Below are positions 1-7,113 of a DNA stretch of 25,896 nucleotides, piece after piece. This DNA comes from Clostridium_T sp040217795. GTDB lineage: Bacteria > Bacillota > Clostridia > Clostridiales > Clostridiaceae. How positions within the stretch are numbered: position 1 is the stretch's first letter; the number at the start of each line of letters is the position of its first letter. Below the pieces are notes generated by a model. That model had not been told where the DNA came from and did no database searches. It saw nothing but the letters and a program-made list of their open reading frames with translations. The stretch spans positions 1 through 25,896 of the forward strand of contig JBEHWK010000036.1 in the NCBI GenBank assembly GCA_040217795.1. The letters are read 5' to 3'. Both the position numbers and the translations under genes were made by a program.

Positions 1-582
1 TGACATATTTACAATGTCCTGTGTGACATTTGAGCTTTTCACATTTAGCCCTGTATATAAATTAAAGCACTCTTTATACCTTTTTTCAATGGTTTCATGA
101 CATGTTCCCTTAGCCACCATTAAAGCAATGACAGGATAATCCTCTTCACATGTGATGGTAAAATTACTTTTTTTTATCTTCTTGAATAAATCATTAAACC
201 GGTAGACTGCATCATCATCTTCGGTTTCTTCTAATATATAGCTGGCCAATGCAAGATAGCTGCCTTCCCTGAAGCCCATAGAAACCAGCTGAGCTTCCTT
301 CCTCACTAACTTTATTATTTTATTTTCATAGCACTTTTCGTCAATGGAAAGCAAAACTGAAACTATATACAATCCACCCCCTCTGAATGACGAATGCCAT
401 GATGTTTTTTCTGATAAGCTTCTTCTTATTTTTTTGACCCTGTCAACATCTATATCCATAGAATTAACTTCACCCACTAAGGCTGCAAAGTAATTCAGAT
501 ATTCCCCATCAAATCTCAAATCTTTCCTGGCTTCATTGTATTTTTCTACAATCTTGTCAAAGATACTTTTTATACCATACAT
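1..582 (-). CDS. DUF4003-like protein, 3' end outside the window
   Basis: The reading frame is open for 194 codons from an ATG at 582 to the window edge, so the C-terminus is missing. A TGGAG ribosome binding site lies about 9 bases upstream, and a good promoter lies at 639-667. The protein is mostly helical and soluble, with no signal peptide or membrane segment. The stretch FRGGGLYIVSVLLSIDEK (about residues 67-84), followed by a region on tolerance to repeated calls (LALASYILEE, PVIALMVAKG), resembles the DUF4003 family of Firmicutes, whose function is unknown. The family call comes from memory of the motif, not from a search. It is divergent from nadA, with the promoters of both in the 583-797 gap, so the two are probably regulated separately. 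Confidence 0.6.
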   Translation of the reverse strand, partial: MYGIKSIFDKIVEKYNEARKDLRFDGEYLNYFAALVGEVNSMDIDVDRVKKIRRSLSEKTSWHSSFRGGGLYIVSVLLSIDEKCYENKIIKLVRKEAQLVSMGFREGSYLALASYILEETEDDDAVYRFNDLFKKIKKSNFTITCEEDYPVIALMVAKGTCHETIEKRYKECFNLYTGLNVKSSNVTQDIVNMS

Positions 583-638
583 TCAAAACAACTCCAGTTA
601 ACAATATCATTTTATAGGTTATTTTATACCTTATCGCA

Positions 639-667
639 ATTATGACACTTATCTATTCTGAAGTCAA
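639..667 (-). promoter_or_regulatory. Sigma-A-type promoter for the DUF4003-like gene
   Basis: On the minus strand a -35 TTGACT (667-662) and a -10 CATAAT (644-639) are separated by exactly 17 bases. Transcription would start about 50 bases before the ATG at 582. This is close to the vegetative consensus. Confidence 0.6.
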
Positions 668-726
668 ATTAACAAAATTTAAACTTTTTTTCAATAATAT
701 TCTCAAATATGTGTGGGACTTTTTTG

Positions 727-755
727 TTGAATAAAGAAACACAAGGTGGTATACT
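727..755 (+). promoter_or_regulatory. Sigma-A-type promoter for nadABC
   Basis: A -35 TTGAAT (727-732) and a -10 TATACT (750-755) are separated by 17 bases. The predicted transcript begins near 762, about 36 bases before the nadA start codon. No other promoter-like pair was seen before nadB or nadC, so this probably drives all three genes. Confidence 0.6.
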
Positions 756-760
756 GCTGT

Positions 761-778
761 ATATACACCTGTAAATAT
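761..778 (+). promoter_or_regulatory. Candidate operator overlapping the nadA transcription start
   Basis: An imperfect 18-base palindrome (ATAT..AC..GT..ATAT, core ACACCTGT) sits just after the -10 box, where a repressor would block initiation. NAD genes in many Firmicutes are repressed by NiaR (YrxA) with niacin as co-repressor. Assigning this site to NiaR is inference from position and an ACA/TGT core. No niaR gene is in the window. Confidence 0.35.
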
Positions 779-797
779 AGTTATGGAGAGTGAACCA

Positions 798-1712
798 ATG
801 AATTTAATAAATGAAATCAATAAATTAAAAAAGGAAAAGAACGCACTTATTCTTGCTCATTATTATCAGTCAGAAGAAGTTCAGGATATAGCTGATTACG
901 TAGGAGATTCTTATTACCTGAGTAAAATTGCCATGAACAGTCCTAATGAAGTTATTGTTTTTTGCGGAGTTAAATTTATGGCTGAAAGTGCAAAAATTCT
1001 TTCTCCTGATAAAAAGATCATTTTACCTAATCCTGATGCTGGCTGCCCTATGGCAGACATGGCTGATGCAGAAACACTGGCTGAATTTAAAAAGGCTCAC
1101 CCTGAGGCAATTACAGTCTGCTATATAAATTCAAATACAGATGTAAAAGCTCTTTGCGATGTTTCTGTAACTTCTTCATCAGCAATAGAAATAATAAAAA
1201 ACATTCCTAATAAGGAAATAATCTTTTTACCTGACAAAAACCTTGGCGAATATATAGCAGAACAATTTCCAGATAAAAAATTTCATTTATGGAATGGCTT
1301 CTGCATAACTCATAAAAAAGTAAAAAAAGAACATGTACAAGCTATAAAGGAATTAAAACCAAATGCAGAGATATTAGTTCATCCTGAATGCGAGAAAGAG
1401 ATAAGAGATATGGCTGACTTTCTGGGAAGTACCGGAGAAATTATAGATTATTCTGTTACATCTCCATGCAAAGAATTCATTGTAGTTACAGAATCCGGTG
1501 TTTTACATGAAATGAAAAAGAAAAGCCCTGATAAAGAATTCTATGTTCCAGGAACAACAATGACTTGCATAAACATGAAGAAAACAAATCTGGAAGATAT
1601 CTACCTGTCTTTAAGGGATGATTTAAATGAAGTAACTATAGACGAAGATCTTCGTCAAAAAGCATATAAATCTTTAGAAAATATGCATATTTTATCACAA
1701 AGAAGGGATTAA
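798..1712 (+). CDS. nadA: Quinolinate synthase NadA
   Basis: NadA condenses iminoaspartate with dihydroxyacetone phosphate to give quinolinate in de novo NAD synthesis; it is cytosolic and oxygen-sensitive. The 304-residue product is full length. The three cysteines expected to bind the [4Fe-4S] cluster are present: C83 (AGCPMADM), C169 (GFCITH) and C257 (TCINMKKTNL). The substrate motif AHYYQ is at residues 20-24. The ATG at 798 is preferred over an in-frame ATG at 783, because GGAGAG at 785-790 lies inside that longer version and 7 bases before 798, and because family members begin near MNLI. It is the first gene of nadABC; its stop is separated from nadB by one base. Confidence 0.96.
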   Translation: MNLINEINKLKKEKNALILAHYYQSEEVQDIADYVGDSYYLSKIAMNSPNEVIVFCGVKFMAESAKILSPDKKIILPNPDAGCPMADMADAETLAEFKKAHPEAITVCYINSNTDVKALCDVSVTSSSAIEIIKNIPNKEIIFLPDKNLGEYIAEQFPDKKFHLWNGFCITHKKVKKEHVQAIKELKPNAEILVHPECEKEIRDMADFLGSTGEIIDYSVTSPCKEFIVVTESGVLHEMKKKSPDKEFYVPGTTMTCINMKKTNLEDIYLSLRDDLNEVTIDEDLRQKAYKSLENMHILSQRRD

Positions 1713-1713
1713 A

Positions 1714-3018
1714 TTGGAAAAATTCACGGAAGTATTGATTGTAGGGAGCGGAATATCCGGTCTCTACATGGCTATTAACCTTAGAAAAGATATAAAGGTA
1801 ACTGTTATAACAAAAGGGAAACTAACTGAAACTAATAGCTTTCTGGCTCAAGGCGGAATATCCACTGCTCTGTCAGACGATGATATTCCATTGTTTATAA
1901 GCGATACTTTAAAAGCTGGAAAATATAAAAATGATGTTAAAGCTGTTGAAGTAATGGCAAAAGAGTCCATGAACAATATATTGTTTCTAAAAGAGCTGGG
2001 CGTACCCTTTGACAGTACTCCCGAAGGCTTTAAATTTACAAAAGAAGGAGCTCACTGTGTAAACAGAATCGTCCATGTAAAAGACACTACTGGAAAATCT
2101 GTTCAGGAAACCTTGATTAAACAAGTTAATAAACTAAAGAATGTTACTATTCTTGAAGATACTACTCTTCTTGATATTATGACAAAAGACAATAAATGTG
2201 TCGGCGCTCAGATCTTAAAAGATAACCGTCAGATATCCGTGCATTCTAAAGTTGTTGTCCTTGCTACTGGCGGCATAGGAGGATTATTTTCAAACTCAAC
2301 AAATCAAAGGTCTTTAACAGGAGACTCAATAAATATAGCATTAGAACATAAAATCAAGCTTAAGGATCTTAACTATATTCAAATTCATCCTACAGCCCTA
2401 TATGATGAGAATATGGATTCCAGAAGATTCCTCATCTCTGAAGCTGTAAGAGGGGAAGGCGGACGACTGTTAAATCCTAATGGAGAAAGGTTTATAAATG
2501 AACTTCTCCCAAGGGATGTTGTTTCTACAGCTATATTTAAAGAAATGGAAAAGTTTAAAGCCTCTCATGTATTCCTGGATATATCCTTTTTGGATGCTGA
2601 CTTTATTAAAGACAGATTTCCTGCTATATATGAAAACTGCTTAGATAAAGGAATTGATATAACAAAAGAACCTATTCCTGTTTCTCCCGCCCAACATTAT
2701 TTTATGGGGGGCATTGAAGTAAACACCAATTCTCAAAGTTCTCTTGAGAATTTATACGCAGTAGGTGAAACCAGCTGTACGGGTGTTCACGGAGCTAACA
2801 GGTTAGCCTCAAACTCAATATTGGAGGCTTTAGTATTTTCTAGAAGGGCTGCAAAAACCATCAACGCTTCTATAGATGATATAAAAATCATGAATTCCAA
2901 AATTCCATCCATTGAAGGCAATATCAGTAAGATTTTGCTTGAAAACAAACTTCACACAATAGATTTATTTAAAAGGAGCGTCGGAGAGATAAATGTTGAA
3001 TTTTCTTATAGTGGATAA
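1714..3018 (+). CDS. nadB: L-aspartate oxidase NadB
   Basis: This flavoprotein oxidises L-aspartate to iminoaspartate, the substrate NadA uses. The start is TTG at 1714, one base after the nadA stop, with AGAAGG at 1701-1706 as ribosome binding site. The FAD-binding GSGISG is at residues 11-16. The family stretches SFLAQGGIS, EAVRGEGGRLLNPNG and HGANRLASNSILEALVF follow in order. At 434 residues it is about 100 shorter than the E. coli enzyme, because the C-terminal helical domain is reduced; this shorter form is, to my knowledge, usual in clostridia. The last 26 bases overlap nadC, whose ribosome binding site lies inside nadB, so the two are probably translationally coupled. Anaerobes usually use fumarate rather than oxygen as electron acceptor here. 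Confidence 0.95.
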   Translation: MEKFTEVLIVGSGISGLYMAINLRKDIKVTVITKGKLTETNSFLAQGGISTALSDDDIPLFISDTLKAGKYKNDVKAVEVMAKESMNNILFLKELGVPFDSTPEGFKFTKEGAHCVNRIVHVKDTTGKSVQETLIKQVNKLKNVTILEDTTLLDIMTKDNKCVGAQILKDNRQISVHSKVVVLATGGIGGLFSNSTNQRSLTGDSINIALEHKIKLKDLNYIQIHPTALYDENMDSRRFLISEAVRGEGGRLLNPNGERFINELLPRDVVSTAIFKEMEKFKASHVFLDISFLDADFIKDRFPAIYENCLDKGIDITKEPIPVSPAQHYFMGGIEVNTNSQSSLENLYAVGETSCTGVHGANRLASNSILEALVFSRRAAKTINASIDDIKIMNSKIPSIEGNISKILLENKLHTIDLFKRSVGEINVEFSYSG

Positions 3019-3841
3019 AATAATAAAAGATGCATTAATTGAAGATATTCCATCTGAAGATATTTCTGCCAATGCGGTAATTCCAGGTGATTGCATAAGT
3101 AAGTGCGACCTGATAGCAAAAGAAGAAGGAATTATAGCCGGTCTGGATATTTTTAAAAGAGTTTTCACTATTTTGGGAGATGTGAATGTTTCCCTGTATA
3201 CTAAGGATGGGGACACTGTTCTCCCAGGTGAAAAAATTGGTGAATTAACTGGCAACACCCATAACATACTTATGGGCGAAAGAGTTGCCCTTAACCTTTT
3301 AGGTAGAATGAGTGGTATAGCCACTAAAACCAACAAAACCGTAAAATTGCTTGAAGGTTCCAAAACGAAGCTTTTAGATACCAGAAAGACTACCCCTAAT
3401 TTACGAATTTTAGAAAAATATGCTGTAAAAATAGGTGGGGGAGAAAACCACAGGTGCAACTTATCTGACGGGGTACTTTTAAAAGATAACCATATATCTT
3501 TTGCCGGCGGAGTAAAAAAAGCAGTCGAAATGGCTAAAAAAAGTGCTTCTTTTGTTAGAAAGATTGAAGTTGAAACTGAAAGTCTGGAAATGGTCCGGGA
3601 AGCTTTAGAAGCTGGTGCTGACATTATTATGCTGGACAATATGGATATTGAAGATATCAAAACTGCTGTTGAGATCATCAACGGAAAATGCCTGGTTGAA
3701 TGCTCTGGAAATATCACCCCGGAAAACATAAAGAATTATTGTGATTCAGGCGTGGATTATGTTTCCTCAGGCGCCCTTACACATTCAGTTTATCCGTTAG
3801 ACCTGTCAATGAAAAACCTTACTTTAATAAGTAAGGTATAA
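2993..3841 (+). CDS. nadC: Nicotinate-nucleotide pyrophosphorylase (quinolinate phosphoribosyltransferase) NadC
   Basis: NadC converts quinolinate and PRPP to nicotinate mononucleotide, CO2 and pyrophosphate, the step after NadA. The 282-residue length is typical. Visible motifs are DTRKTTP (129-135), KIGGGENHR (from 147), KDNH (164-167), the EVE strand (192-194) and LDNM (214-217), followed by the C-terminal SGNI and SSGALTHS barrel elements. GGAGAG lies 5-6 bases before the ATG, within the end of nadB. It is the last gene of the operon; its stop overlaps the base of a strong hairpin terminator. A long open frame on the opposite strand (2965-3729) is a shadow of this gene. Confidence 0.97.
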   Translation: MLNFLIVDKIIKDALIEDIPSEDISANAVIPGDCISKCDLIAKEEGIIAGLDIFKRVFTILGDVNVSLYTKDGDTVLPGEKIGELTGNTHNILMGERVALNLLGRMSGIATKTNKTVKLLEGSKTKLLDTRKTTPNLRILEKYAVKIGGGENHRCNLSDGVLLKDNHISFAGGVKKAVEMAKKSASFVRKIEVETESLEMVREALEAGADIIMLDNMDIEDIKTAVEIINGKCLVECSGNITPENIKNYCDSGVDYVSSGALTHSVYPLDLSMKNLTLISKV

Positions 3842-3886
3842 AAAGATGCTGCAGCACTGCTTGTTTTCAGTGCTGCAGCATCTTTT
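3841..3886. terminator. Bidirectional intrinsic terminator between nadC and the Nudix gene
   Basis: Two perfectly complementary 19-base arms (3841-3859 and 3868-3886) enclose an 8-base loop. The outer four pairs are A/T, so each strand ends in TTTT. It sits between two convergent genes and can stop transcription from both sides. Confidence 0.9.
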
Positions 3887-3888
3887 AC

Positions 3889-4557
3889 CTACAGACCTAA
3901 AGATTTGAGCCTTTCAACGGCTACAGCCAGTATTTTTGAGTGGTCTGATGCCATTTGAGATTTATCCATTATCTCATAGGTTTTATTTTCCATGAATTGC
4001 CCCTTCTTCTTTATGACTTTCACTTTAGTATTAATCTCAATTTTCTCATTTTCAAGAATCATATCTAAAATATAGGATTCTTCTTCAACAGCTTCTTTTT
4101 TACATTTTAAACTGAACCACTTGGCATCCTGAGCATCATCTCCTGCTTCAGCTGTTTTCTTTTGTTTTATTATAGAAAGAAATGCAACAGTTACTATCCT
4201 GTCTCTTTTATCTCTTCCTACATCCCCAAAGGCCTGAAGCTGCTCAATCTCTATTCCTTCTAAACCGGTCTCTTCTTTAAGCTCCCTTAAAGCCGAAGTT
4301 TCAAGATTTTCATCCATTTCAATAAATCCTCCGGGAAAAGCCCATCTCCCCATATCAGGATGGTTCCCTCTTTTTATAATCAGCACTTCAACATCATGAT
4401 TAAGGTAAATGACATCTTTTTCGTCAGTTTTTTCCCTCTTATTCCCCAGACAAAACACTATGTTATCCACTGTCACAGATGGCTTCCTGTACTTTGAACT
4501 GTCATATAATTCCAGAAATTCTTCCTCTGTAAGGCCTTGACTGTTCCTTATCTCCAT
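3889..4557 (-). CDS. Nudix hydrolase, ADP-ribose pyrophosphatase-like
   Basis: The 222-residue protein has a complete Nudix box, running from GFIEMDE through REL to EETGL (GX5EX7REUXEEXGU), which binds the metal and cleaves a nucleoside diphosphate linked to another group. The preceding WAFPGGF is typical of the COG1051 ADP-ribose-type group. An N-terminal stretch (about 1-30, with SKYRKPSVTVD) and a C-terminal tail (SDHSKILAVAVERL) extend the core. The tail resembles the end of NrtR-type Nudix proteins, but no full winged-helix domain is evident. The substrate cannot be read from sequence; ADP-ribose or an NAD-derived nucleotide is plausible. It lies 63 bases after the hypD-like gene on the same strand and is probably co-transcribed with it. 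It is convergent with nadC. Confidence 0.85.
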   Translation of the reverse strand: MEIRNSQGLTEEEFLELYDSSKYRKPSVTVDNIVFCLGNKREKTDEKDVIYLNHDVEVLIIKRGNHPDMGRWAFPGGFIEMDENLETSALRELKEETGLEGIEIEQLQAFGDVGRDKRDRIVTVAFLSIIKQKKTAEAGDDAQDAKWFSLKCKKEAVEEESYILDMILENEKIEINTKVKVIKKKGQFMENKTYEIMDKSQMASDHSKILAVAVERLKSLGL

Positions 4558-4579
4558 ATTCTCACCCCACTATGTTCTA

Positions 4580-4603
4580 TAGGGTACCGGTAAAGGAACC
4601 CTA
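4580..4603 (-). other. Hairpin between the hypD-like gene and the Nudix gene
   Basis: Nine-base arms TAGGGTACC (4580-4588) and GGAACCCTA (4595-4603) pair with one mismatch around a 6-base loop. On the minus strand no T-run follows, so it looks more like an RNA-processing or attenuation hairpin than a full terminator. The arm sequence AGGGTTCC also occurs in the nested repeat at 9812-9943 and upstream of helD at 17002-17009. Confidence 0.45.
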
Positions 4604-4620
4604 AATTAAAATTATAACCA

Positions 4621-5697
4621 TTAAGTATATTTACTTACCACAAAGCAAATCCCTTCGCTGGAAGCCATTGTGGGACCAATAGGATTTAACCGTGTGCACT
4701 GTTTTTTAAAACATAAGCACTCTAACGGTAAAATGGCTCCTTTCATTACCTTTTCACATTGTTCATTGTTGCTGCTGTCTATTGACAGTTTACTGATATA
4801 TTCCTCCAGAGGGTATATCTTGTCAATGTTATATTTGTCAAATTTCTTTTTTAGTCTGTATACTGAACCAGGAACCTTACCTAAGGCCCTGTTGAAGTCA
4901 TCATCAATATCGAAATACTCCTTTATATAACCCTTTGCAATCTTATTGCCTTCATATGGCATGGGTAGGTTATAATTATTTACTAACTGCCCTGTACCAT
5001 TAATCTTCTGATTAACTATAATCTCTATTGAGCTTAAAATGTCTAAAAAAGAAAATCCTGTTATCACTGACGGCAATTCATAACTATTGAGAAAATCATA
5101 TCCCTCTTCTCCCATTACAAGAGAAAAATTTCCAGGTAAAATAAGTCCATCTATTTTTTTGTTTTGATTCTCAAGAAAATATCTGATAATTCCCTCCATA
5201 TTTCTGTGAAGAGAAAAAATAAAGAAATTATCCAGTCCTATGGTTTCAGCTTCCTTAATGGCAATTACAGATGATCCGATGTTTGTTTCAAATCCGCTGG
5301 CTATAAAAACCACTTTTTTAGTATGATTATGTAATGCGATATTTATAGCGTCGATACTGGAAAATATAACCCGGATGTTTGCTCCTTTATCTTTTGCTTT
5401 TCCCAAAGTTATATCTGGCGTGCTTCCCGGTATCTTTAACAAATCACTATAGGCCAAAATTATCACATCTTCCTTCAGAGATAAATTGAATAAATAATCA
5501 ATATAAAAAGCTGGGATTAGCGTTATGGGACATCCACTTACTGAAATAATATTTATATTATTGTTTAAAATATCTTTTAACAGATATTTTTCCACATCAG
5601 CCGTATGAACAGAACTGAGTTCAATTATATTAATTTCCTCATTAAATTCATTTATTCTGCTTAACATCTCTTTTATGACATTGTTTTTCCCTCTCAT
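4621..5697 (-). CDS. HypD-like protein with altered active site
   Basis: The 358-residue protein aligns along its length with HypD, the iron-sulphur protein that with HypC assembles the Fe(CN)2CO group of NiFe-hydrogenases. Matching stretches are SDLLKIPG, GFETN, DGLILPGNFSLVMG, and the C-terminal cluster region with C314, C327, C334 and C351 leading to MASSEGICF. Key changes are: CGGHT becomes SSVHT (Ser28 where HypD has its essential cysteine), GPGCPVC becomes VSGCPIT (C56 kept, T59 for the second cysteine), and GHVS becomes GNFS. The FeS ligands are therefore kept but the redox thiols are not. The frame is intact, with a GGGAGAG ribosome binding site, and starts 14 bases after the hypC-like gene. 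No hydrogenase or other hyp gene is visible. Its role is unknown; ordinary HypD function is doubtful. Confidence 0.8.
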   Translation of the reverse strand: MRGKNNVIKEMLSRINEFNEEINIIELSSVHTADVEKYLLKDILNNNINIISVSGCPITLIPAFYIDYLFNLSLKEDVIILAYSDLLKIPGSTPDITLGKAKDKGANIRVIFSSIDAINIALHNHTKKVVFIASGFETNIGSSVIAIKEAETIGLDNFFIFSLHRNMEGIIRYFLENQNKKIDGLILPGNFSLVMGEEGYDFLNSYELPSVITGFSFLDILSSIEIIVNQKINGTGQLVNNYNLPMPYEGNKIAKGYIKEYFDIDDDFNRALGKVPGSVYRLKKKFDKYNIDKIYPLEEYISKLSIDSSNNEQCEKVMKGAILPLECLCFKKQCTRLNPIGPTMASSEGICFVVSKYT

Positions 5698-5711
5698 AAA
5701 GCTCTCCCTTT

Positions 5712-5927
5712 CTAAAGCCTGGCCATTTCGTCAATATATTCTCTGATCTCTTTTGCTTTCTTCTTAGATATTCTACTTAATGCCACACCTGCATTTATTA
5801 GTATATAGTCTCCCTCTTCCAATGACTCTATCAAATCTATCCTCACAGTCTTCTTCATTCCGTTGATTTCCCCGGAAGCCTGGGTACCATTAATTTCCAT
5901 AACCTTTAACGGCATAACAATACACAC
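5712..5927 (-). CDS. HypC/HupF-family small protein with altered conserved histidine
   Basis: The start is a GTG at 5927, giving a 71-residue protein beginning MCIVMPLKVMEI. GGGAGG (5940-5935) lies 7 bases upstream, and the start creates the family signature MCxxxP. The cysteine at position 2 is the iron-binding residue of HypC chaperones. An upstream in-frame ATG at 5966 would bury this motif and contains the ribosome binding site, so it is not used. HypC proteins carry a conserved histidine in a VHVGFA-like stretch; here the matching stretch is INAGVA, with Asn45. The fold (a small beta barrel plus a C-terminal helix, KKKAKEIREYIDEMARL) looks intact. It is the first gene before the hypD-like gene, and the two products presumably form a complex. 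Confidence 0.8.
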   Translation of the reverse strand: MCIVMPLKVMEINGTQASGEINGMKKTVRIDLIESLEEGDYILINAGVALSRISKKKAKEIREYIDEMARL

Positions 5928-6116
5928 ATAACCGCCTCCCCAAATAGTATAATGATATTTTATCATGAAATTAACACAAAAATCTATATATCATTAAAAA
6001 CTTTAAGAAAAACAAAGTATTTTGTTAATAATTAAGGCCTTTTAATGAAATTATCCCAAAACAACATTATTCAATTTAAATGGTCATTTTCTATTTTATT
6101 AGCTGTTATGATATGT

Positions 6117-6122
6117 TATAAT
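6117..6122 (+). promoter_or_regulatory. Extended -10 promoter for the basic unknown protein
   Basis: TATAAT (6117-6122) is preceded by TG one base upstream (6114-6115), an extended -10. No clear -35 is seen, which is tolerated with extended -10 elements. The start would lie about 60 bases before the ATG at 6189. The rest of 5928-6188 is very AT-rich, with no gene seen on either strand. Confidence 0.4.
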
Positions 6123-6188
6123 TACATTGTATTTTTATGTTTACATTATCAATTTCATAATATTATATATTGCAAAGGAGCTACATGT

Positions 6189-6602
6189 ATGGGTTTTAAA
6201 GAAAAAATACAAAAATACTATACTGATTCTTACTTGAAAAAGTATGGTGACAGAATGACTCAATTCCAAGGAAATGTTTTATCCGCAAAAGTTGAAGAGA
6301 AAACTATATTGTGGATTTTTCACAAGATAACAGCTGTTCTAATAATAAAACCTGATACCAGCAAAATGGTTATCAGATGCAGCTACAAAAAGAATAGATG
6401 GTTTAAGAAGCCTGCCTTTATTCAAGTTAACCAGGGGCATAAAGTAATCGTTATGGGCCTTAAAGGTGAAAAGGGCAAAGATGGCAAAGATAGCATCTCA
6501 ATAATGAACCTGATCAACCTTACAACTAAAGTTGATTTAATTCCGATTGATCATTCTCAAATTAAAAAAATGAAGCAGCCTACTCCAAGAATGAGAGGAT
6601 AA
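6189..6602 (+). CDS. Small basic protein of unknown function
   Basis: I do not recognise this 137-residue protein. The start at 6189 is chosen because AAAGGAG (6174-6180) lies 8 bases upstream; a longer in-frame version from 6045 has no such site, and its extra 48 residues are AT-rich translation. The product is strongly basic, with lysine-rich ends (MGFKEKIQKYYTDSYLKKYG; IKKMKQPTPRMRG). It has a central predicted beta region (TILWIFHKITAVLIIKP, KMVIRCSYKK) and a short GLKGEKGKDGKD stretch of four G-X-Y triplets. There is no signal peptide or clear membrane helix. A strong terminator follows, and it has its own promoter, so it is a stand-alone gene. Nucleic-acid or envelope-polymer binding would fit the charge but is a guess. 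Confidence 0.65.
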   Translation: MGFKEKIQKYYTDSYLKKYGDRMTQFQGNVLSAKVEEKTILWIFHKITAVLIIKPDTSKMVIRCSYKKNRWFKKPAFIQVNQGHKVIVMGLKGEKGKDGKDSISIMNLINLTTKVDLIPIDHSQIKKMKQPTPRMRG

Positions 6603-6613
6603 TCTGTTTAAGA

Positions 6614-6661
6614 AAGAAGCGTCGTAATTGCAGGAAATGCAATCAACGGCGCTTCTTTTTA
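6614..6661 (+). terminator. Intrinsic terminator of the basic unknown protein
   Basis: Arms 6614-6632 (AAGAAGCG...) and 6638-6657 (...CGCTTCTT) pair with one G-T wobble and a small bulge around the loop GGAAA, followed by a T-run to 6661. It lies 11 bases after the stop codon. Confidence 0.85.
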
Positions 6662-6671
6662 TCTATACGAT

Positions 6672-6720
6672 AAAAAATACCCCAGGGGTAGTTCCAGCAT
6701 TTGGAACCACCCCTGGGGTA
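6672..6720 (-). terminator. Intrinsic terminator of the pan operon
   Basis: On the minus strand, arms 6720-6702 and 6696-6678 (19 bases, one mismatch, GC-rich core CCCCAGGGG) enclose a 5-base loop. A run of six T (complement of 6672-6677) follows. It starts 9 bases after the panD stop. The bases after the T-run match those after the def terminator near 17.15 kb. Confidence 0.85.
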
Positions 6721-6729
6721 TATAATTTT

Positions 6730-7113
6730 TTAAGCAAATTCCCCGTGTTTTTCGTAATTAGTAACCTTTACTAATTCATTTTCTTCTCCAAGAACCACTA
6801 CCTTAGGTTTGTGGCCTGCAACTTCTTCCACTTCCATTTCGCAGTAAGCCATTATAATAATTTTATCACCCTTCTGAACCATTCTTGCAGCTGCTCCGTT
6901 AAGACAGAAAATTCTGCTTCCTCTTTCTCCTGCAATTATATATGTTTCAAACCTGTTGCCGTTATCCACATCAGCGATGTGAACTTTTTCATATTCAAAA
7001 AAGCCTGCTTTTTCCATTAATTCCTCATCTATTGTGATGCTTCCTACATAATTTAAATTAGCCTCTGTCACTGTCGCTCTGTGAATTTTTCCTTTTAGCA
7101 TTGTTAATCTCAT
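6730..7113 (-). CDS. panD: Aspartate 1-decarboxylase proenzyme PanD
   Basis: PanD makes beta-alanine from L-aspartate for pantothenate synthesis. The 128-residue proenzyme cleaves itself between G24 and S25 (YVGSITID), turning Ser25 into the catalytic pyruvoyl group. Other family signatures are HRATVTEANL, NGNRFETYI and LNGAAAR. The start at 7113 is fixed by AAGGAGG 7 bases upstream and gives the usual register for the cleavage site. The start overlaps the panC stop by one base (TAATG), indicating translational coupling. It is the last gene of the operon, followed by a strong terminator. Confidence 0.97.
   Translation of the reverse strand: MRLTMLKGKIHRATVTEANLNYVGSITIDEELMEKAGFFEYEKVHIADVDNGNRFETYIIAGERGSRIFCLNGAAARMVQKGDKIIIMAYCEMEVEEVAGHKPKVVVLGEENELVKVTNYEKHGEFA

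Noticed and set aside
1714..3018. nadB as truncated by a mutation
   Set aside because: The short C-terminus is, to my knowledge, typical of clostridial NadB, and the overlap with nadC and its ribosome binding site is a normal operon arrangement.
2965..3729. Long open frame opposite nadC (minus strand, 254 codons)
   Set aside because: It lies fully across nadB/nadC, which have clear family motifs; its translation is low-complexity Ser/Leu/Ile and there is no ribosome binding site.
4621..5697. HypD-like gene as a pseudogene
   Set aside because: The frame is full length without frameshift, the FeS cysteines are kept, and the ribosome binding site is good; loss of specific residues looks selective.
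5952..5966. Perfect palindrome ATGATA-TTT-TATCAT upstream of the hypC-like gene, considered as operator with TTAATT/TATACT boxes
   Set aside because: The promoter boxes would place the transcription start on the ribosome binding site; in such AT-rich DNA the palindrome alone is weak evidence.
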